Shown in pieces: positions 42,373-51,832 of a stretch of 64,000 nucleotides of DNA. Position numbers and translations under genes: made by a program. This DNA comes from VRUE01 sp963762205 (GTDB taxonomy: Bacteria > Actinomycetota > Thermoleophilia > Solirubrobacterales > 70-9). The notes beneath the pieces are model-generated. The model did no database searches, was not told where the DNA came from, and was given only the letters and a program-made list of their open reading frames with translations. How positions within the stretch are numbered: the first letter of the stretch is position 1; each line of letters begins with the position of its first letter. The stretch spans positions 620,001 to 684,000 of the forward strand of contig CAVXJZ010000002.1 of the NCBI GenBank assembly GCA_963762205.1, written 5' to 3'.

Positions 42373-45300
42373 ATGCCCCTGAAACTGATTCACGGACCCC
42401 CCAACTCCGGCCGCGCCGGCCTGATCCGCCGTGGCCTGGTCGAAGTCCTCGACCGCGACCCGGTCCTGGTCGTGCCGACCGTGGACGACGTCTACAGCTT
42501 CGAGCGCGAGCTCAGCGCGGGCGGCGCGATCCTCGGCGCGGACGTGATGACCTTCGCGGGCCTGTTCAGGGCCGTCGCCACCATCGGCGGCGCGCCGCCG
42601 GGCGCCGTCCTGACCCCCGCCCAGCGGCTCGGCGCCGTCGCCGCGGGGATGCTCGAGCTGCGCTCCGAGCTGCGCCCGCTGCGCGCCTCCGCCCGCCAGC
42701 CGGGCTTCGCGCTCGCCCTGGAGCGCCTGCTCGACGAGCTGCAGGGGGCGGGGCTCGAGCCGGCCGACGTGGAGGCGGCCGCGGCGACCCTCGAGGGCTC
42801 GGCCTACCTGGGAGACGTCGCGGCGCTCTTCTCCGCCTACGCCGGGGTCCGCGACGGGCTGGGACTGGTCGACACGCACGGCATAGCGCGGACCGCGATC
42901 GCCCTGCTCGACGAGGACGGGAGATTCTGGCGCCGGCCGGTCTTCCTCTACGGCCTCGACGACCTGACTCCGAATCAGCTCGACCTGATCCGCGCCCTCT
43001 CCTCGGTCACCGAGGTGACGATCGCCCTGCCCTACGAGAAGGGGAGCGCCGTGCTGGAGGCCCGCAACGCCCCGCTGCTGAGGTCGCTGGAAGCGATCGG
43101 GACGGCGACGGTCGTCGAGACCGAGGCCGACCCGGCCAACACGAGCGACGCACCGCTGCTCTTCCACCTCGAGCGCGGCTTTGGCGCCGGCGAGGCCGAG
43201 CGCCGGCGCCTCGACGACAGCCTCGTCCTCCTGCGTTCCGCGGGCGAGCGGGGCGAGGCGGAGTCGATCGCCCTCGAGGTGGCGCGCCTGCTCGCCACGG
43301 GCACCGATCCGGAGCAGATCGCGATCGTCGTCCGCGACCCCGCCCGGCGCGGCCCCCTGATCGCGTCGGTTTTCGAGGCCTACGGGATACCGACCGCCCT
43401 CGAGGCCGAGCTCCCCGTCGCGACAACCGCGGTGGGGGGATCGCTGACGGCCCTCCTGGAGGCCGTCCTCGGGACCGGAAGGGCGACGGACCTGCTTCGC
43501 TACCTGCGCGGCCCCTCCGGGTGCTCGGCGAGCCGCGTCGACTGGTTCGAGCGCGAGGTCAGGCGCGGGCGCATCCAGACCGCCGCCGCCGCGCTGCGGC
43601 TCTGGGAGGAGAGGCACGGAGAGCCTCCGGCCGACGTCGCGCGCATCCGCGCGGCGGCCGGCAAGCCCGCCCGGCTCGCCGCCGAGGTCGGCGCGCTGGC
43701 CGCCGCGATGGGCGCCCGGGCCGGCTCCGAGCTGGAGGCGAAAGCGGGCGGGGCGATCGCCACCGCGATGGCCGAGCGGGCCGAGCTCGACGGCCTGGCC
43801 CCGCTCCCGGACGCGATCCCGCGGGCGCTGGCCGGGATCTCCGTGCGGGTCTGGAGCGGTCCGGTGGAGGACCGGATCAGGATCGCCGACCCCTACCGCC
43901 TGCGCGCGGCGCGCTTCGAGAACGTGTTCGTCGCCTCGCTCCAGGACGGCGAGTTCCCCCGCGGCGTCGGACAGTCCGACCCGTTCCTCTCCGAAGGCCA
44001 GCGCGAGTCCCTCGGCCTGCGGGCACGCCGCGACACCGAGGCCGAGGAGCGCTACCTCTTCCATGCCTGCCTGGCGCTGCCGGAGAGGCGGCTCTTCCTC
44101 TCCTACCGCGAGAGCGACGAGAATGGCGCCGCCGAGGCGCCTTCACCCTTCCTCGACGACCTCAGGCGGCTGCTCGAGCCGATCGGCGACGAGGAGATCG
44201 GCGGCCGCGGCCTCGCCGAGGTCGTCCACCGGGTCGCCGACGCGCCCTCCGAGACGGAGCTCGCGAGGGCGATCGCGACCCGCGGGGCCGCCGCCGAGCC
44301 CGACCGGCCGCTCGCGGTCGCCGGCGCCGACGAGGCGACCGCGCGGCGGGTCGCCGAGCGGCTGGCGAGCGCCCGTGACGCCGAGGCCGCGAGCCGCGAG
44401 CCGGGGCCCCTGTCGAACCCCGCGGTGCTCGCCGCGCTCGGCGACGTCCCCGCCTACGGGGGCACGACCCTGGAGGGCTTCGACCAATGCTCGTACCGCT
44501 GGTTCGTCTCGCACGAGCTCGCGCCGCAGCCGCTCGACCCGCCGCCGGACCCGCTCGTCCAGGGCGGGATCATGCACGCCGCCCTCGACTCCCTCTACGG
44601 GGAGCGGCCCGGCGGCGATCCCCTGCCCCGGCCGACGTCGCTTGCCGCCTGGATCGCCCGCGGCCGGGAGCTCGTCGGCGAGATCGCCGCCCAGAGGGGG
44701 CTCGGGGACCATCCGGCCGAGCGGGCGATGCGGGCTCGGATCGAGGCGCTGCTCGGCCGCTTCCTCGCCGAGGAGGCGCGTCGCGAGACCGGCGGCTTCG
44801 AGCCCTGGCTCCTGGAGGCGGGGTTCTCCGACTCCGAGGAGAGCGAGAAGCCGGCGCTCGAGATCGACGGCTGGCGCCTGCACGGCGCAGTCGACCGCGT
44901 CGACCGGGCGGCCGACGGCCGCGCCCTCGTCCTCGACTACAAGCTCTCGGGCAAGGTCACGGCGCGGGAGAAGCTCGAGGAGGACGCAAAGCTGCAGCTG
45001 CAGCTCTACCTGATCGCCGTCGCCGAGCTCTGGGGGGCGGAGACGGTCGGCGGCCTCTACCACCCGCTGCGCGGCACCTCGGAGCGCCGGCCGCGGGGAA
45101 TGATCCTCGAGGGCGCCGCGCCGGACCTCGCCGCCTACGGCCTCTCCCGCACCGACAAGGTCGACGAGCACGAGCTCGAGGCGCTGCTGGCCGACGCCCG
45201 CCGCCGGGCCGGCGCGATAGTCGCCCGCATGCGCTCCGGGCGGATCGACCGCGACCCGGGCCCGAGGCCGGGCCTGCGCGACCACGGAGTCTGCCCGCCG

Positions 45301-45381
45301 TTCTGCGACTTCGCGCCGATCTGCCGGCGCGACCGGGCGCCGGTCGAGACGGTGGCCGACGAGGACGAGGACGAGCGGTGA
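42373..45381 (+). CDS. AddB-like ATP-dependent nuclease subunit with Fe-S nuclease domain
   Basis: 1002 residues; double-strand break repair. The N-terminus resembles the inactivated helicase domain of AddB, and the P-loop is degenerate (HGPPNSGRAG, Arg where Lys is needed). The C-terminal RecB-type nuclease has LVLDYK near 854 and QLQLYLIAV, framed by four cysteines, C706 and C974, C978, C984, which in AddB hold a 4Fe-4S staple. ATG at 42373. The stop overlaps the GTG of the AddA-like gene (GTGA). Recognition of Chi-like sites is a family feature and cannot be seen here. Confidence 0.85.
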   Translation: MPLKLIHGPPNSGRAGLIRRGLVEVLDRDPVLVVPTVDDVYSFERELSAGGAILGADVMTFAGLFRAVATIGGAPPGAVLTPAQRLGAVAAGMLELRSELRPLRASARQPGFALALERLLDELQGAGLEPADVEAAAATLEGSAYLGDVAALFSAYAGVRDGLGLVDTHGIARTAIALLDEDGRFWRRPVFLYGLDDLTPNQLDLIRALSSVTEVTIALPYEKGSAVLEARNAPLLRSLEAIGTATVVETEADPANTSDAPLLFHLERGFGAGEAERRRLDDSLVLLRSAGERGEAESIALEVARLLATGTDPEQIAIVVRDPARRGPLIASVFEAYGIPTALEAELPVATTAVGGSLTALLEAVLGTGRATDLLRYLRGPSGCSASRVDWFEREVRRGRIQTAAAALRLWEERHGEPPADVARIRAAAGKPARLAAEVGALAAAMGARAGSELEAKAGGAIATAMAERAELDGLAPLPDAIPRALAGISVRVWSGPVEDRIRIADPYRLRAARFENVFVASLQDGEFPRGVGQSDPFLSEGQRESLGLRARRDTEAEERYLFHACLALPERRLFLSYRESDENGAAEAPSPFLDDLRRLLEPIGDEEIGGRGLAEVVHRVADAPSETELARAIATRGAAAEPDRPLAVAGADEATARRVAERLASARDAEAASREPGPLSNPAVLAALGDVPAYGGTTLEGFDQCSYRWFVSHELAPQPLDPPPDPLVQGGIMHAALDSLYGERPGGDPLPRPTSLAAWIARGRELVGEIAAQRGLGDHPAERAMRARIEALLGRFLAEEARRETGGFEPWLLEAGFSDSEESEKPALEIDGWRLHGAVDRVDRAADGRALVLDYKLSGKVTAREKLEEDAKLQLQLYLIAVAELWGAETVGGLYHPLRGTSERRPRGMILEGAAPDLAAYGLSRTDKVDEHELEALLADARRRAGAIVARMRSGRIDRDPGPRPGLRDHGVCPPFCDFAPICRRDRAPVETVADEDEDER

Positions 45382-48300
45382 GCGGGCGGCAACCGACCGG
45401 CGAGCAGCGGGCCGCGGTCGAGGCGACCGCGGCCGAGGTGCTGGTCGAGGCCGGCGCCGGCACCGGCAAGACCGGCGTCATGGTCGACCGCTACTGCCGG
45501 CTCGTCTGCGAGGAGGGCGTCTCGCCCGACGCCGTCCTCGCCTTCACCTTCACCGACAAGGCGGCCGCCGAGCTGCGCCGGCGGATTCGAGCCGAGATCG
45601 AGCAGCGCGCCGAGGCCGGCTCCGCCCGCGCCCGCGAGCTGCTGCAGGGGATGGGCGGTGCCTGGGTGACGACGATCCACGGCTTCTGCAACCGCCTGCT
45701 CTCCGCCCACCCGGTCGCGGTCGGCATCGACCCACGATTCCGGGTCCTGGACGCGCCTGAGACCGAGCGCGCGGCCGGCGAGGCATTCGACGAGGCGCTC
45801 GAGGCGTTCCTGGCCGACGGCGACCCCGACCGCGAGGCGACGGTTGCGGCCTTCGACCTCGGCGGGCTGCGGGGGATGACGATCGGCGCCCACGCGGAGC
45901 TGCGCAGCCGCGGCGAGGCCGAGCCGCGGCTTCCAGAGCCACCGGAGCCGGACCTGGAGCGGGCGCTGGGGAGGGCCGCCGAGGTGGCCGCCGAGACGCT
46001 CGTCGAGCTGAAGCCGGGAAGCGCCAAGCGCGAGCTGGTCGAGCGGGCGCTGGAGGTCCTCGACGGGGACGCGGGGCCACCCGGCCTCGACGAGATGGCC
46101 TCGCTGCGGACCGAGAGCAGGGCGAAGCCGATGGCCGCCTACAGGGAGGCCATCGAGGCGGCGCTGAGCCGGGTCGCCGAGGCCGGCGAGGGCGGCCGCG
46201 CCTACGGGCACGTCGCCGAGCTGCTGCGGCTCTTCTCCGAGCGCTTCGCCGCCGCCAAGGAAAGGCGCGCCGGGATCGACTTCGAGGACCTGCAGCTGCT
46301 CGCCGCGCGGCTGCTCGAGCGGACCGAGGCGGGGGCCTCCTACCGGGCCAGATTCAGCCACCTGCTGGTGGACGAGTTTCAGGACACCAACCGGCTGCAG
46401 CTGCGGCTGATCGAGGCGCTGCGGGGGCCGCGGACGCGGCTGATGGTGGTCGGCGACGAGCTGCAGTCGATATACGGCTTCCGGCACGCGGACCTCGAGG
46501 TCTTCCGCGAACGGCGGCAGGCGCTGGCGGAGCCGGGTGCCGCCGGAGAGGCGATCCCGCTGAGCGGCAACTTCCGCTCTCGCCCCGCGGTGATCGGCGC
46601 CGTGAACGCGATCGGCGAGAAGCTGCTCGGCGACGACTACAACCCGCTGCGCGTCGGCGCCCCGGCGGGCGGGCCGCAGCCTCCTGGCGAGGAACCCGCG
46701 GTCGAGATCCTGCTCACCGGCCGTGACGGCTGGAACGAGGACGGGATCGAGCTCGACCCGGCGACCGATGCCCGAACCCCGGCGAACCAGCTGGCCGAGG
46801 CGCGCTTTCTCGCCGCGCGGCTGCGCGAGCTGGCCGACCGGGGTGTGGACCGCGGCGAGATGGTCGTGCTGCTGCGCGCCTTCACCCGCCTCGACGCCCA
46901 CGAGGACTCGCTCGAGCGGGCCGGCCTGCGCCCCTACGTCGTCGGCGGCCGCGGCTACTGGTCCCAGCAGCAGGTGGCCGACGTCTGCGCGCTGCTGGCG
47001 ACCCTCGCCAATCCACTCGACGACCAGGCGCTGCTGGGAGCGCTTGCCTCGCCGGCCTGCGGGGTGACGCCGGACACGCTCTGGCTGCTGCGCGCGGCGG
47101 CAGGACCGGGCCGCCACATCTGGCCGGCCGTCGAGCAGGTTGCCGGGATCGGCGAGGACGAGCGCGCCGACGGCGAGCGGCTCGCGCAGATCCCGCAGGC
47201 GGAGAGCGCGCTGGTGGGGCGCTTCGCGACCACGATCGCGGATCTGCGCCGCCGCTCCACCTCCCTGTCGCTCGCCGGCCTGATCGACGCGGCGGTGACC
47301 GAAACCGGCTACGACCTCGCGGTGCTGATGCGCCCGGCGGGCGAGGCCCGCTTCGCCAACGTCCGCAAGCTGATGCGCCTCGCCGCCGAGTTCGAGGGCG
47401 CCGAGGGCCGTGACCTTCGCGGCCTCCTCGACTTCCTGGCGGCGCGCGCCGACGCCGACGCCGACGCCCAGGCGGCGACCGCGGTCGAGGGCCACGACGG
47501 GGTGCGGATCATGACGATCCACAGCGCCAAGGGCCTCGAGTTCGGCGTGGTCGCGATCCCGCACCTCTCGCGCGGGCTGCTGCCGGCGGCGCGAACCCCG
47601 CTGCTCACACTCGGGCGTGAGCAGGACGCGCCGCGGGTTGGGATGCAGCTGCGCAGGCTCGGGGCTCGCGGGATCAACCTCTACGCCCAGCGCGAGCTCT
47701 GCGAGGAGTCCCAGCGCAGGCAGGCCGAGGAGGAGCTCCGCCTCTTCCACGTCGGCGCCACCCGGGCCAGGGACCGCCTGCTGCTGAGCGGCGTCGTCTC
47801 CCCGTCGCCGCCGTCGCAGGAGACGGTCGGCAGGGCTGTGATCGAGCGCATCGTCGCCGGGCTCGAGATCGATCGCGAGGGCGACTCGGCCCTCGCCGTC
47901 CCCGCCCCGCGGCCGCGGCCGGGCCTCGACGAGGCATTCGGGCCGTCCGAGATCGCCGTCCGCGTCAACCACGCCTCGGCCGAGCGCGCGGCGGTGCTGA
48001 GGGCGGTCCGGAAGGAGGCCGGCGCCGCCCCCGAGCTCGGTGAGGGACCGGCGCCGCTGGTCGCCCACCGGCCGACCCGGCGGGCTCGCCGGCCACTGTC
48101 CTACACGGCGATCTCCGACCACGGCGAGGGCTCCGAGGAACGGCTCGTCGCCAGCGACCGCGCGCTCCGCGAGGGCGGCGACGGGCCCGCGGACGAGGGC
48201 GGGGTCGTGCGAGGGCGGGCGGTGCACGCGCTGCTCGAGTGGAGCCAGGCAAACGAGTGGCGCGCGCCGACGCCCGACCTCCTTCGCCGAATTTCGGCAT

Positions 48301-48752
48301 CGGCGGAGGTCGCTGCCGAGGCGGGACTGGAGGAACGGCCCCTGCTGACCCCTTTCCAGGCCTGGCTCGACTCCGGCTTCTTCGCCGAGCGGATACGAGA
48401 CGCGTGCGGCAGCCGCGCCGAGGTGCCGCTGCTGATCGAGGTCTCCGACACGATCCTGCGCGGCTCGATCGACCTCCTTGTCGAGGAGGACGGCCGCCCG
48501 CCGCTGGTCGTCGACTACAAGACCGACCGGGTCGAGGGCTCCGACCCAGAGGCGCTGACGGCCCGTTACGAGATCCAGCAGGCGATCTACGCGCTGGCTG
48601 TCGCCGAGGCGCGCGGCGCCCCCGAGGTCGAGCTCGCCTACGTCTTCCTCGAGCGGCCCGAGGCCCCGGTCCTCGCGAGCTGGGGCGAGGACGAGCTCGC
48701 CGCCGGCCGGCGGCTGCTCGAGGCGGCGATCGCCAGGGTCAGGGAGAGCTGA
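45378..48752 (+). CDS. AddA-like UvrD-family helicase-nuclease
   Basis: 1124 residues. Superfamily 1A helicase: Q-motif TGEQRAAVEA, Walker A VEAGAGTGKTGV at about 23-34, motif Ia VLAFTFTDKAAAELRRR, Walker B LVDEFQDTNRLQL near 331, later IMTIHSAKGLEF and LFHVGATRARDRLLLSG. A C-terminal RecB-like nuclease is shown by GSIDLLVEEDG and VVDYKTDRVEG near 1043-1053. With the AddB-like protein it would form a two-nuclease, one-motor enzyme that resects DNA ends for RecA. Start GTG at 45378. Adjacent xseA/xseB underline a DNA-repair neighbourhood. Confidence 0.9.
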   Translation: MSGRQPTGEQRAAVEATAAEVLVEAGAGTGKTGVMVDRYCRLVCEEGVSPDAVLAFTFTDKAAAELRRRIRAEIEQRAEAGSARARELLQGMGGAWVTTIHGFCNRLLSAHPVAVGIDPRFRVLDAPETERAAGEAFDEALEAFLADGDPDREATVAAFDLGGLRGMTIGAHAELRSRGEAEPRLPEPPEPDLERALGRAAEVAAETLVELKPGSAKRELVERALEVLDGDAGPPGLDEMASLRTESRAKPMAAYREAIEAALSRVAEAGEGGRAYGHVAELLRLFSERFAAAKERRAGIDFEDLQLLAARLLERTEAGASYRARFSHLLVDEFQDTNRLQLRLIEALRGPRTRLMVVGDELQSIYGFRHADLEVFRERRQALAEPGAAGEAIPLSGNFRSRPAVIGAVNAIGEKLLGDDYNPLRVGAPAGGPQPPGEEPAVEILLTGRDGWNEDGIELDPATDARTPANQLAEARFLAARLRELADRGVDRGEMVVLLRAFTRLDAHEDSLERAGLRPYVVGGRGYWSQQQVADVCALLATLANPLDDQALLGALASPACGVTPDTLWLLRAAAGPGRHIWPAVEQVAGIGEDERADGERLAQIPQAESALVGRFATTIADLRRRSTSLSLAGLIDAAVTETGYDLAVLMRPAGEARFANVRKLMRLAAEFEGAEGRDLRGLLDFLAARADADADAQAATAVEGHDGVRIMTIHSAKGLEFGVVAIPHLSRGLLPAARTPLLTLGREQDAPRVGMQLRRLGARGINLYAQRELCEESQRRQAEEELRLFHVGATRARDRLLLSGVVSPSPPSQETVGRAVIERIVAGLEIDREGDSALAVPAPRPRPGLDEAFGPSEIAVRVNHASAERAAVLRAVRKEAGAAPELGEGPAPLVAHRPTRRARRPLSYTAISDHGEGSEERLVASDRALREGGDGPADEGGVVRGRAVHALLEWSQANEWRAPTPDLLRRISASAEVAAEAGLEERPLLTPFQAWLDSGFFAERIRDACGSRAEVPLLIEVSDTILRGSIDLLVEEDGRPPLVVDYKTDRVEGSDPEALTARYEIQQAIYALAVAEARGAPEVELAYVFLERPEAPVLASWGEDELAAGRRLLEAAIARVRES

Positions 48753-49001
48753 TCAGCCCGCGCCCGGTGCCGAGGCGTCGAGCTTCTCGGCGAGCTCGTC
48801 GAGCTTCAGCTCCCGGAGGCCCTCGCCGACCGCGTCGAGCTCGGCGGCGCAATAGGTGACCAGCTCGCGGCCCTCGGTGCAGAGGTCGAGCGTCTCGCGC
48901 AGGCCGGCCTCGCCGGAGTCGAGGCGCTCGATGATCTGCTCGAGGCGCGCGACCGCGTCCTCGTAGGAGTCAGGAGTCTGGTCTGACCTGGACTCTGCCA
49001 T
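48753..49001 (-). CDS. xseB: Exodeoxyribonuclease VII small subunit
   Basis: 82 residues forming a short coiled-coil hairpin, with SYEDAVARLEQIIERLDSGE and LRETLDLCTEGRELV, the family signature. It binds along XseA to form the nuclease that degrades single-stranded DNA to oligonucleotides. The ATG at 48999-49001 lies within the 3' end of xseA (32-base overlap). It ends directly against the convergent AddA-like gene. Confidence 0.93.
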   Translation of the reverse strand: MAESRSDQTPDSYEDAVARLEQIIERLDSGEAGLRETLDLCTEGRELVTYCAAELDAVGEGLRELKLDELAEKLDASAPGAG

Positions 49002-50290
49002 CGGAGAAGCGCAGGTTAATCCGATCCTCGGCGCGGGCGGACTCCGCGCTCGTCAGGGGCTCGCCGTCGGCGGTCTCGGCGAGAGCGTAGCCGCGCTCCA
49101 GGGTGCGCTCGGGCTCGTGCGCGCGCAGCGCGACCGCGGCGCGGCGCAGGGCCTCCCGGCTGCGCTGGGCGTCGGGGCCGGCGGCGCGGCCGGCGGCGCG
49201 GCGCAGGATAAGGGCGACGCGCTGCTGGTGGCGCAGCCTCTCCTCCGCCCCGCGCTCGGAGGAGGCGCGGATCTCACGGGTCCTCTGGTTGAGGGCGAGG
49301 CGCTCGCGGCGCAGCGCCCTGGCCGGGCCGCGGGCGAGAGCGACGAGGTGGCGGGTGCGGACGCCGACGGCGCGTTCGCCGACGCGCCGCAGCGCCGCCG
49401 CGCTGCGCTCGAGCTCGCGCCGGGCGGCGCCACAGTCGAGCGGGACCAGCGCCTCGGGCGCGTGGGTCGGGGTCGAGCAGGCGAAGGCGGCGACGTCGTC
49501 GATCAGGGTCGAGTCGCGCTCGTGGCCGACCGCGCTGATCACGGGCACCCTGAGCATCGCCACCGTTCGGCAGAGCGTCTCGTCGCAGAAGGCCCAGAGG
49601 TCGGCGAGGCTGCCGCCGCCGCGGGTGACGAGGATCGCCTCGACCTCGGGTCGCGCCGCCAGGTCCTGGACGGCTGCCGCGATCGCCGGCGCCGCGCGCC
49701 GGTCCTGAACCGGGGCGAAGGCCCAGACGATCGTGCCCGCCCAGCCCCGCCGCGCGAGGCCGGCGAGCAGGTCGCGCCGCGCCGCGCCTCCCTCGGCGGT
49801 GACGACGCCGATCGTCTTCGGCAGCGCCGGCCGGGCGAGCTGCTTCTGCAGCTCGAAGAGGCCCTCGTCGCGAAGCTGCCCGCGCAGCGCCTGCGAGCCG
49901 CGCCAGCAGGTCGCCCTCCCCGGCGAGCCGCACATGCGTGGCCCTGAAGGAGAAGCTGGGCGAGGCCTGGCCGCCGCCCGGGTAGTAGTCGGGCCCGCCG
50001 GAGATCACTACTTCGGCCCCGTCGCGCAGGCCACCCTCGGGCAGCCCGGCCCTCTCCAGATCGTTGAGCCAGATCGCGCAGGGGACCGCGCCCTCCGCGT
50101 CGCGCAGCTCGAAGTACGCCTGGACCCGGCTGCGGCCGATCCCGGTCACCTCGCCGACCAGCTGCACGCGGGCGCGCCTGCGCATCTCCTCCTGCAGCTT
50201 GTGGGCGTAGCGGCCGACCGCAAACGGCCCCGGAAGCTCGGGGCCGGCGGCGGCGGACGCTACGCCGTCGTCTTCCAGCGGCGTGCCCAC
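48970..50290 (-). CDS. xseA: Exodeoxyribonuclease VII large subunit, one frameshift
   Basis: About 439 residues after removal of one base. The N-terminal OB-fold has FAVGRYAHKLQEEMRRRARVQLVGEVTG-like wording and CAIWLND, and runs to RLAGEGDLLARL; near 49895 the frame changes and continues QALRGQLRDEGLFELQ, IGVVTAEGGAARRD, LVTRGGGSLADLWAF and SAVGHERDSTLIDD, the catalytic core. The last part is a long coiled coil. ATG at 50288-50290, within the HxlR gene. Since this is a core repair gene with both parts conserved, a base-call error is the likeliest explanation. Confidence 0.85.
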
Positions 50291-50598
50291 GCGCGCAGCT
50301 CCGACATCGCGGGCCCCAGGTCGGCGCCCTTCTCGGTCAGCGAGTAGCTCACCCTCACCGGCGCCCCCTCTTCCACCTCGCGCTCGACGACGCCCGCCTC
50401 CTCGAGCTCACGCAGCCGCCGTGAGAGCAGCCGGTCCGAGAGGCCCGGCACCGCCCTGGCGAGCTCGCCGAAGCGCAGCGGGCCGTCGGTGAGGGCGGAG
50501 AGGATCGCCCCGGTCCAGCGTTTGCCGATCAGCTCGATCGCCGCGTGGAAATGGGGGCAGACCGCCTGGTGCCGCCCGGTCGCGGATGCAGCGTCCAC
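50260..50598 (-). CDS. HxlR-family transcriptional regulator
   Basis: 112-residue winged-helix regulator. The family pattern is plain: CPHFHAAIELIGKRWTGAIL, LTDGPLRFGELARAVPGLSDRLLSRRLRELEEAGVV (split in two helices), then the wing VRVSYSLTEKG. C14 could be a redox sensor, as in some HxlR proteins. Start GTG at 50596-50598. A perfect 5-5-5 palindrome lies 9-23 bases upstream and is shared with the divergent MarP-like gene. xseA overlaps its end. Confidence 0.9.
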   Translation of the reverse strand: MDAASATGRHQAVCPHFHAAIELIGKRWTGAILSALTDGPLRFGELARAVPGLSDRLLSRRLRELEEAGVVEREVEEGAPVRVSYSLTEKGADLGPAMSELRAWARRWKTTA

Positions 50599-50606
50599 TC
50601 CCCGAG

Positions 50607-50621
50607 CTTACTGAACGTAAG
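50607..50621. promoter_or_regulatory. Likely HxlR operator
   Basis: CTTAC-TGAAC-GTAAG, a perfect inverted repeat in the 64-base divergent region between the HxlR gene and the MarP-like protease gene. TTAC/GTAA arms are typical for HxlR-type sites. Autoregulation and control of the protease gene are both possible. Confidence 0.5.
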
Positions 50622-50662
50622 TGATGGGCCCCGGACTTGCCCCACCTGCTTCTATTTAGGCC

Positions 50663-51805
50663 TTGACGGCGCTCGACTGGGGAATAGTCGCATTCACGCT
50701 GGCCCTGGGGATCTGGGGCTACAGACAGGGTTTGATCGTCGGCCTCCTCACCCTCTTCGGCTTCGCCAGCGGCGCCTTCATCGGCAGCAGGGTGGCGCCG
50801 CTGGTCCTCCGCCAGGGAACCGAGTCGCCCTACGCGCCGCTTTTCGCCGCGCTCGGCGGGCTGATCCTCGGGGCGCTGGTCGCCGTCGCCCTCGAGACCA
50901 TGGCGCTCGGCCTGCGGGCGAAGGTGATACGCGGACCCAGGCTTCATCTCGCCGACGGCGCCGGAGGAGCGGCGCTGGTCGCCTGCGTCGCCCTGGGGAT
51001 CGTCTGGGTCACGGGGGCGGTCGCCCTGCATGCGCCGGGCACCACCCAGTTGCGCGGTGACGTGCAGCGGTCGCTGATCATGCGCAGCCTCAACGAGCTG
51101 CTGCCGCCGTCGGGCCCGGTGCTCAACGCCCTCAACCGCGTCGACCCCGCGCCCTCGATCATCGGCCCGGCGACCCCGGTCGGCCCTCCCGACCCGCGGA
51201 TCGCCCGGGACCCGGACCTGCAGGCGGCGGGCCGATCCGTGGTCCGCGTGCTGGGAACCGCCTGCGGCCTCGGCATCGAGGGCTCCGGGTGGGTGGCCGC
51301 CCCCGGCCTCGTGGTGACCAACGCCCACGTCGTCGCCGGCGAGGACGACACGACCGTGACCACGCGAGGCGGTGCGAGCCTCGACGCCACGCCCGTCCTC
51401 TACGACACTCACAACGACCTCGCGATGTTGCGCTTCCCGGGCGGCGTCCCCGCCCTGCCGCTCGCCCCCTCCGCGAGCAGCGGCCAGACGGCCGCCGTGC
51501 TCGGCTACCCGGACAACGGCCCCTACCGCGTCGCACCCGCCCGCTTCGGAGAAACGCGCGACGTGATCAGCGAGGACTCCTACGGCCGGGGCCCGATCCG
51601 CCGCTCGATCGGCTCCCTGAGGGGAAGCGTGCGCAGCGGCAACTCGGGCGGGCCGCTGGTCGACGCCGAGGGCCGCGTTCTGGGCACCGTCTTCGCGACC
51701 ACGACCCGCGGCAACCCGGGCGGCTTCGCGATCCCCAACGAGCTCGTCGTCGCCGCCCTCGACCGGGTCGGCGGCGAGGTCGACACAGGACCTTGCACCG
51801 GCTGA
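50663..51805 (+). CDS. MarP-like membrane serine protease (CvpA domain plus trypsin-like domain)
   Basis: 380 residues. The N-terminal four-helix membrane domain (about 5-130) is of the CvpA/colicin V production type; the C-terminal trypsin-like protease lies outside the membrane. Catalytic triad: H222 (TNAHVV), D252 (HNDLAML) and S328 (SGNSGGPL). Mycobacterial MarP has this architecture and protects against acid and oxidative stress by activating a cell-wall hydrolase. Start TTG at 50663. The penicillin-binding protein gene follows 27 bases later, consistent with an envelope role. Confidence 0.9.
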   Translation: MTALDWGIVAFTLALGIWGYRQGLIVGLLTLFGFASGAFIGSRVAPLVLRQGTESPYAPLFAALGGLILGALVAVALETMALGLRAKVIRGPRLHLADGAGGAALVACVALGIVWVTGAVALHAPGTTQLRGDVQRSLIMRSLNELLPPSGPVLNALNRVDPAPSIIGPATPVGPPDPRIARDPDLQAAGRSVVRVLGTACGLGIEGSGWVAAPGLVVTNAHVVAGEDDTTVTTRGGASLDATPVLYDTHNDLAMLRFPGGVPALPLAPSASSGQTAAVLGYPDNGPYRVAPARFGETRDVISEDSYGRGPIRRSIGSLRGSVRSGNSGGPLVDAEGRVLGTVFATTTRGNPGGFAIPNELVVAALDRVGGEVDTGPCTG

Positions 51806-51832
51806 GCGATCGACCACTACATTTTCTCGGCA

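Noticed and set aside
45135..48227. A 1030-codon open frame on the minus strand opposite the AddA-like gene
   Set aside because: Shadow frame of a strongly conserved helicase gene, with no motif of its own.
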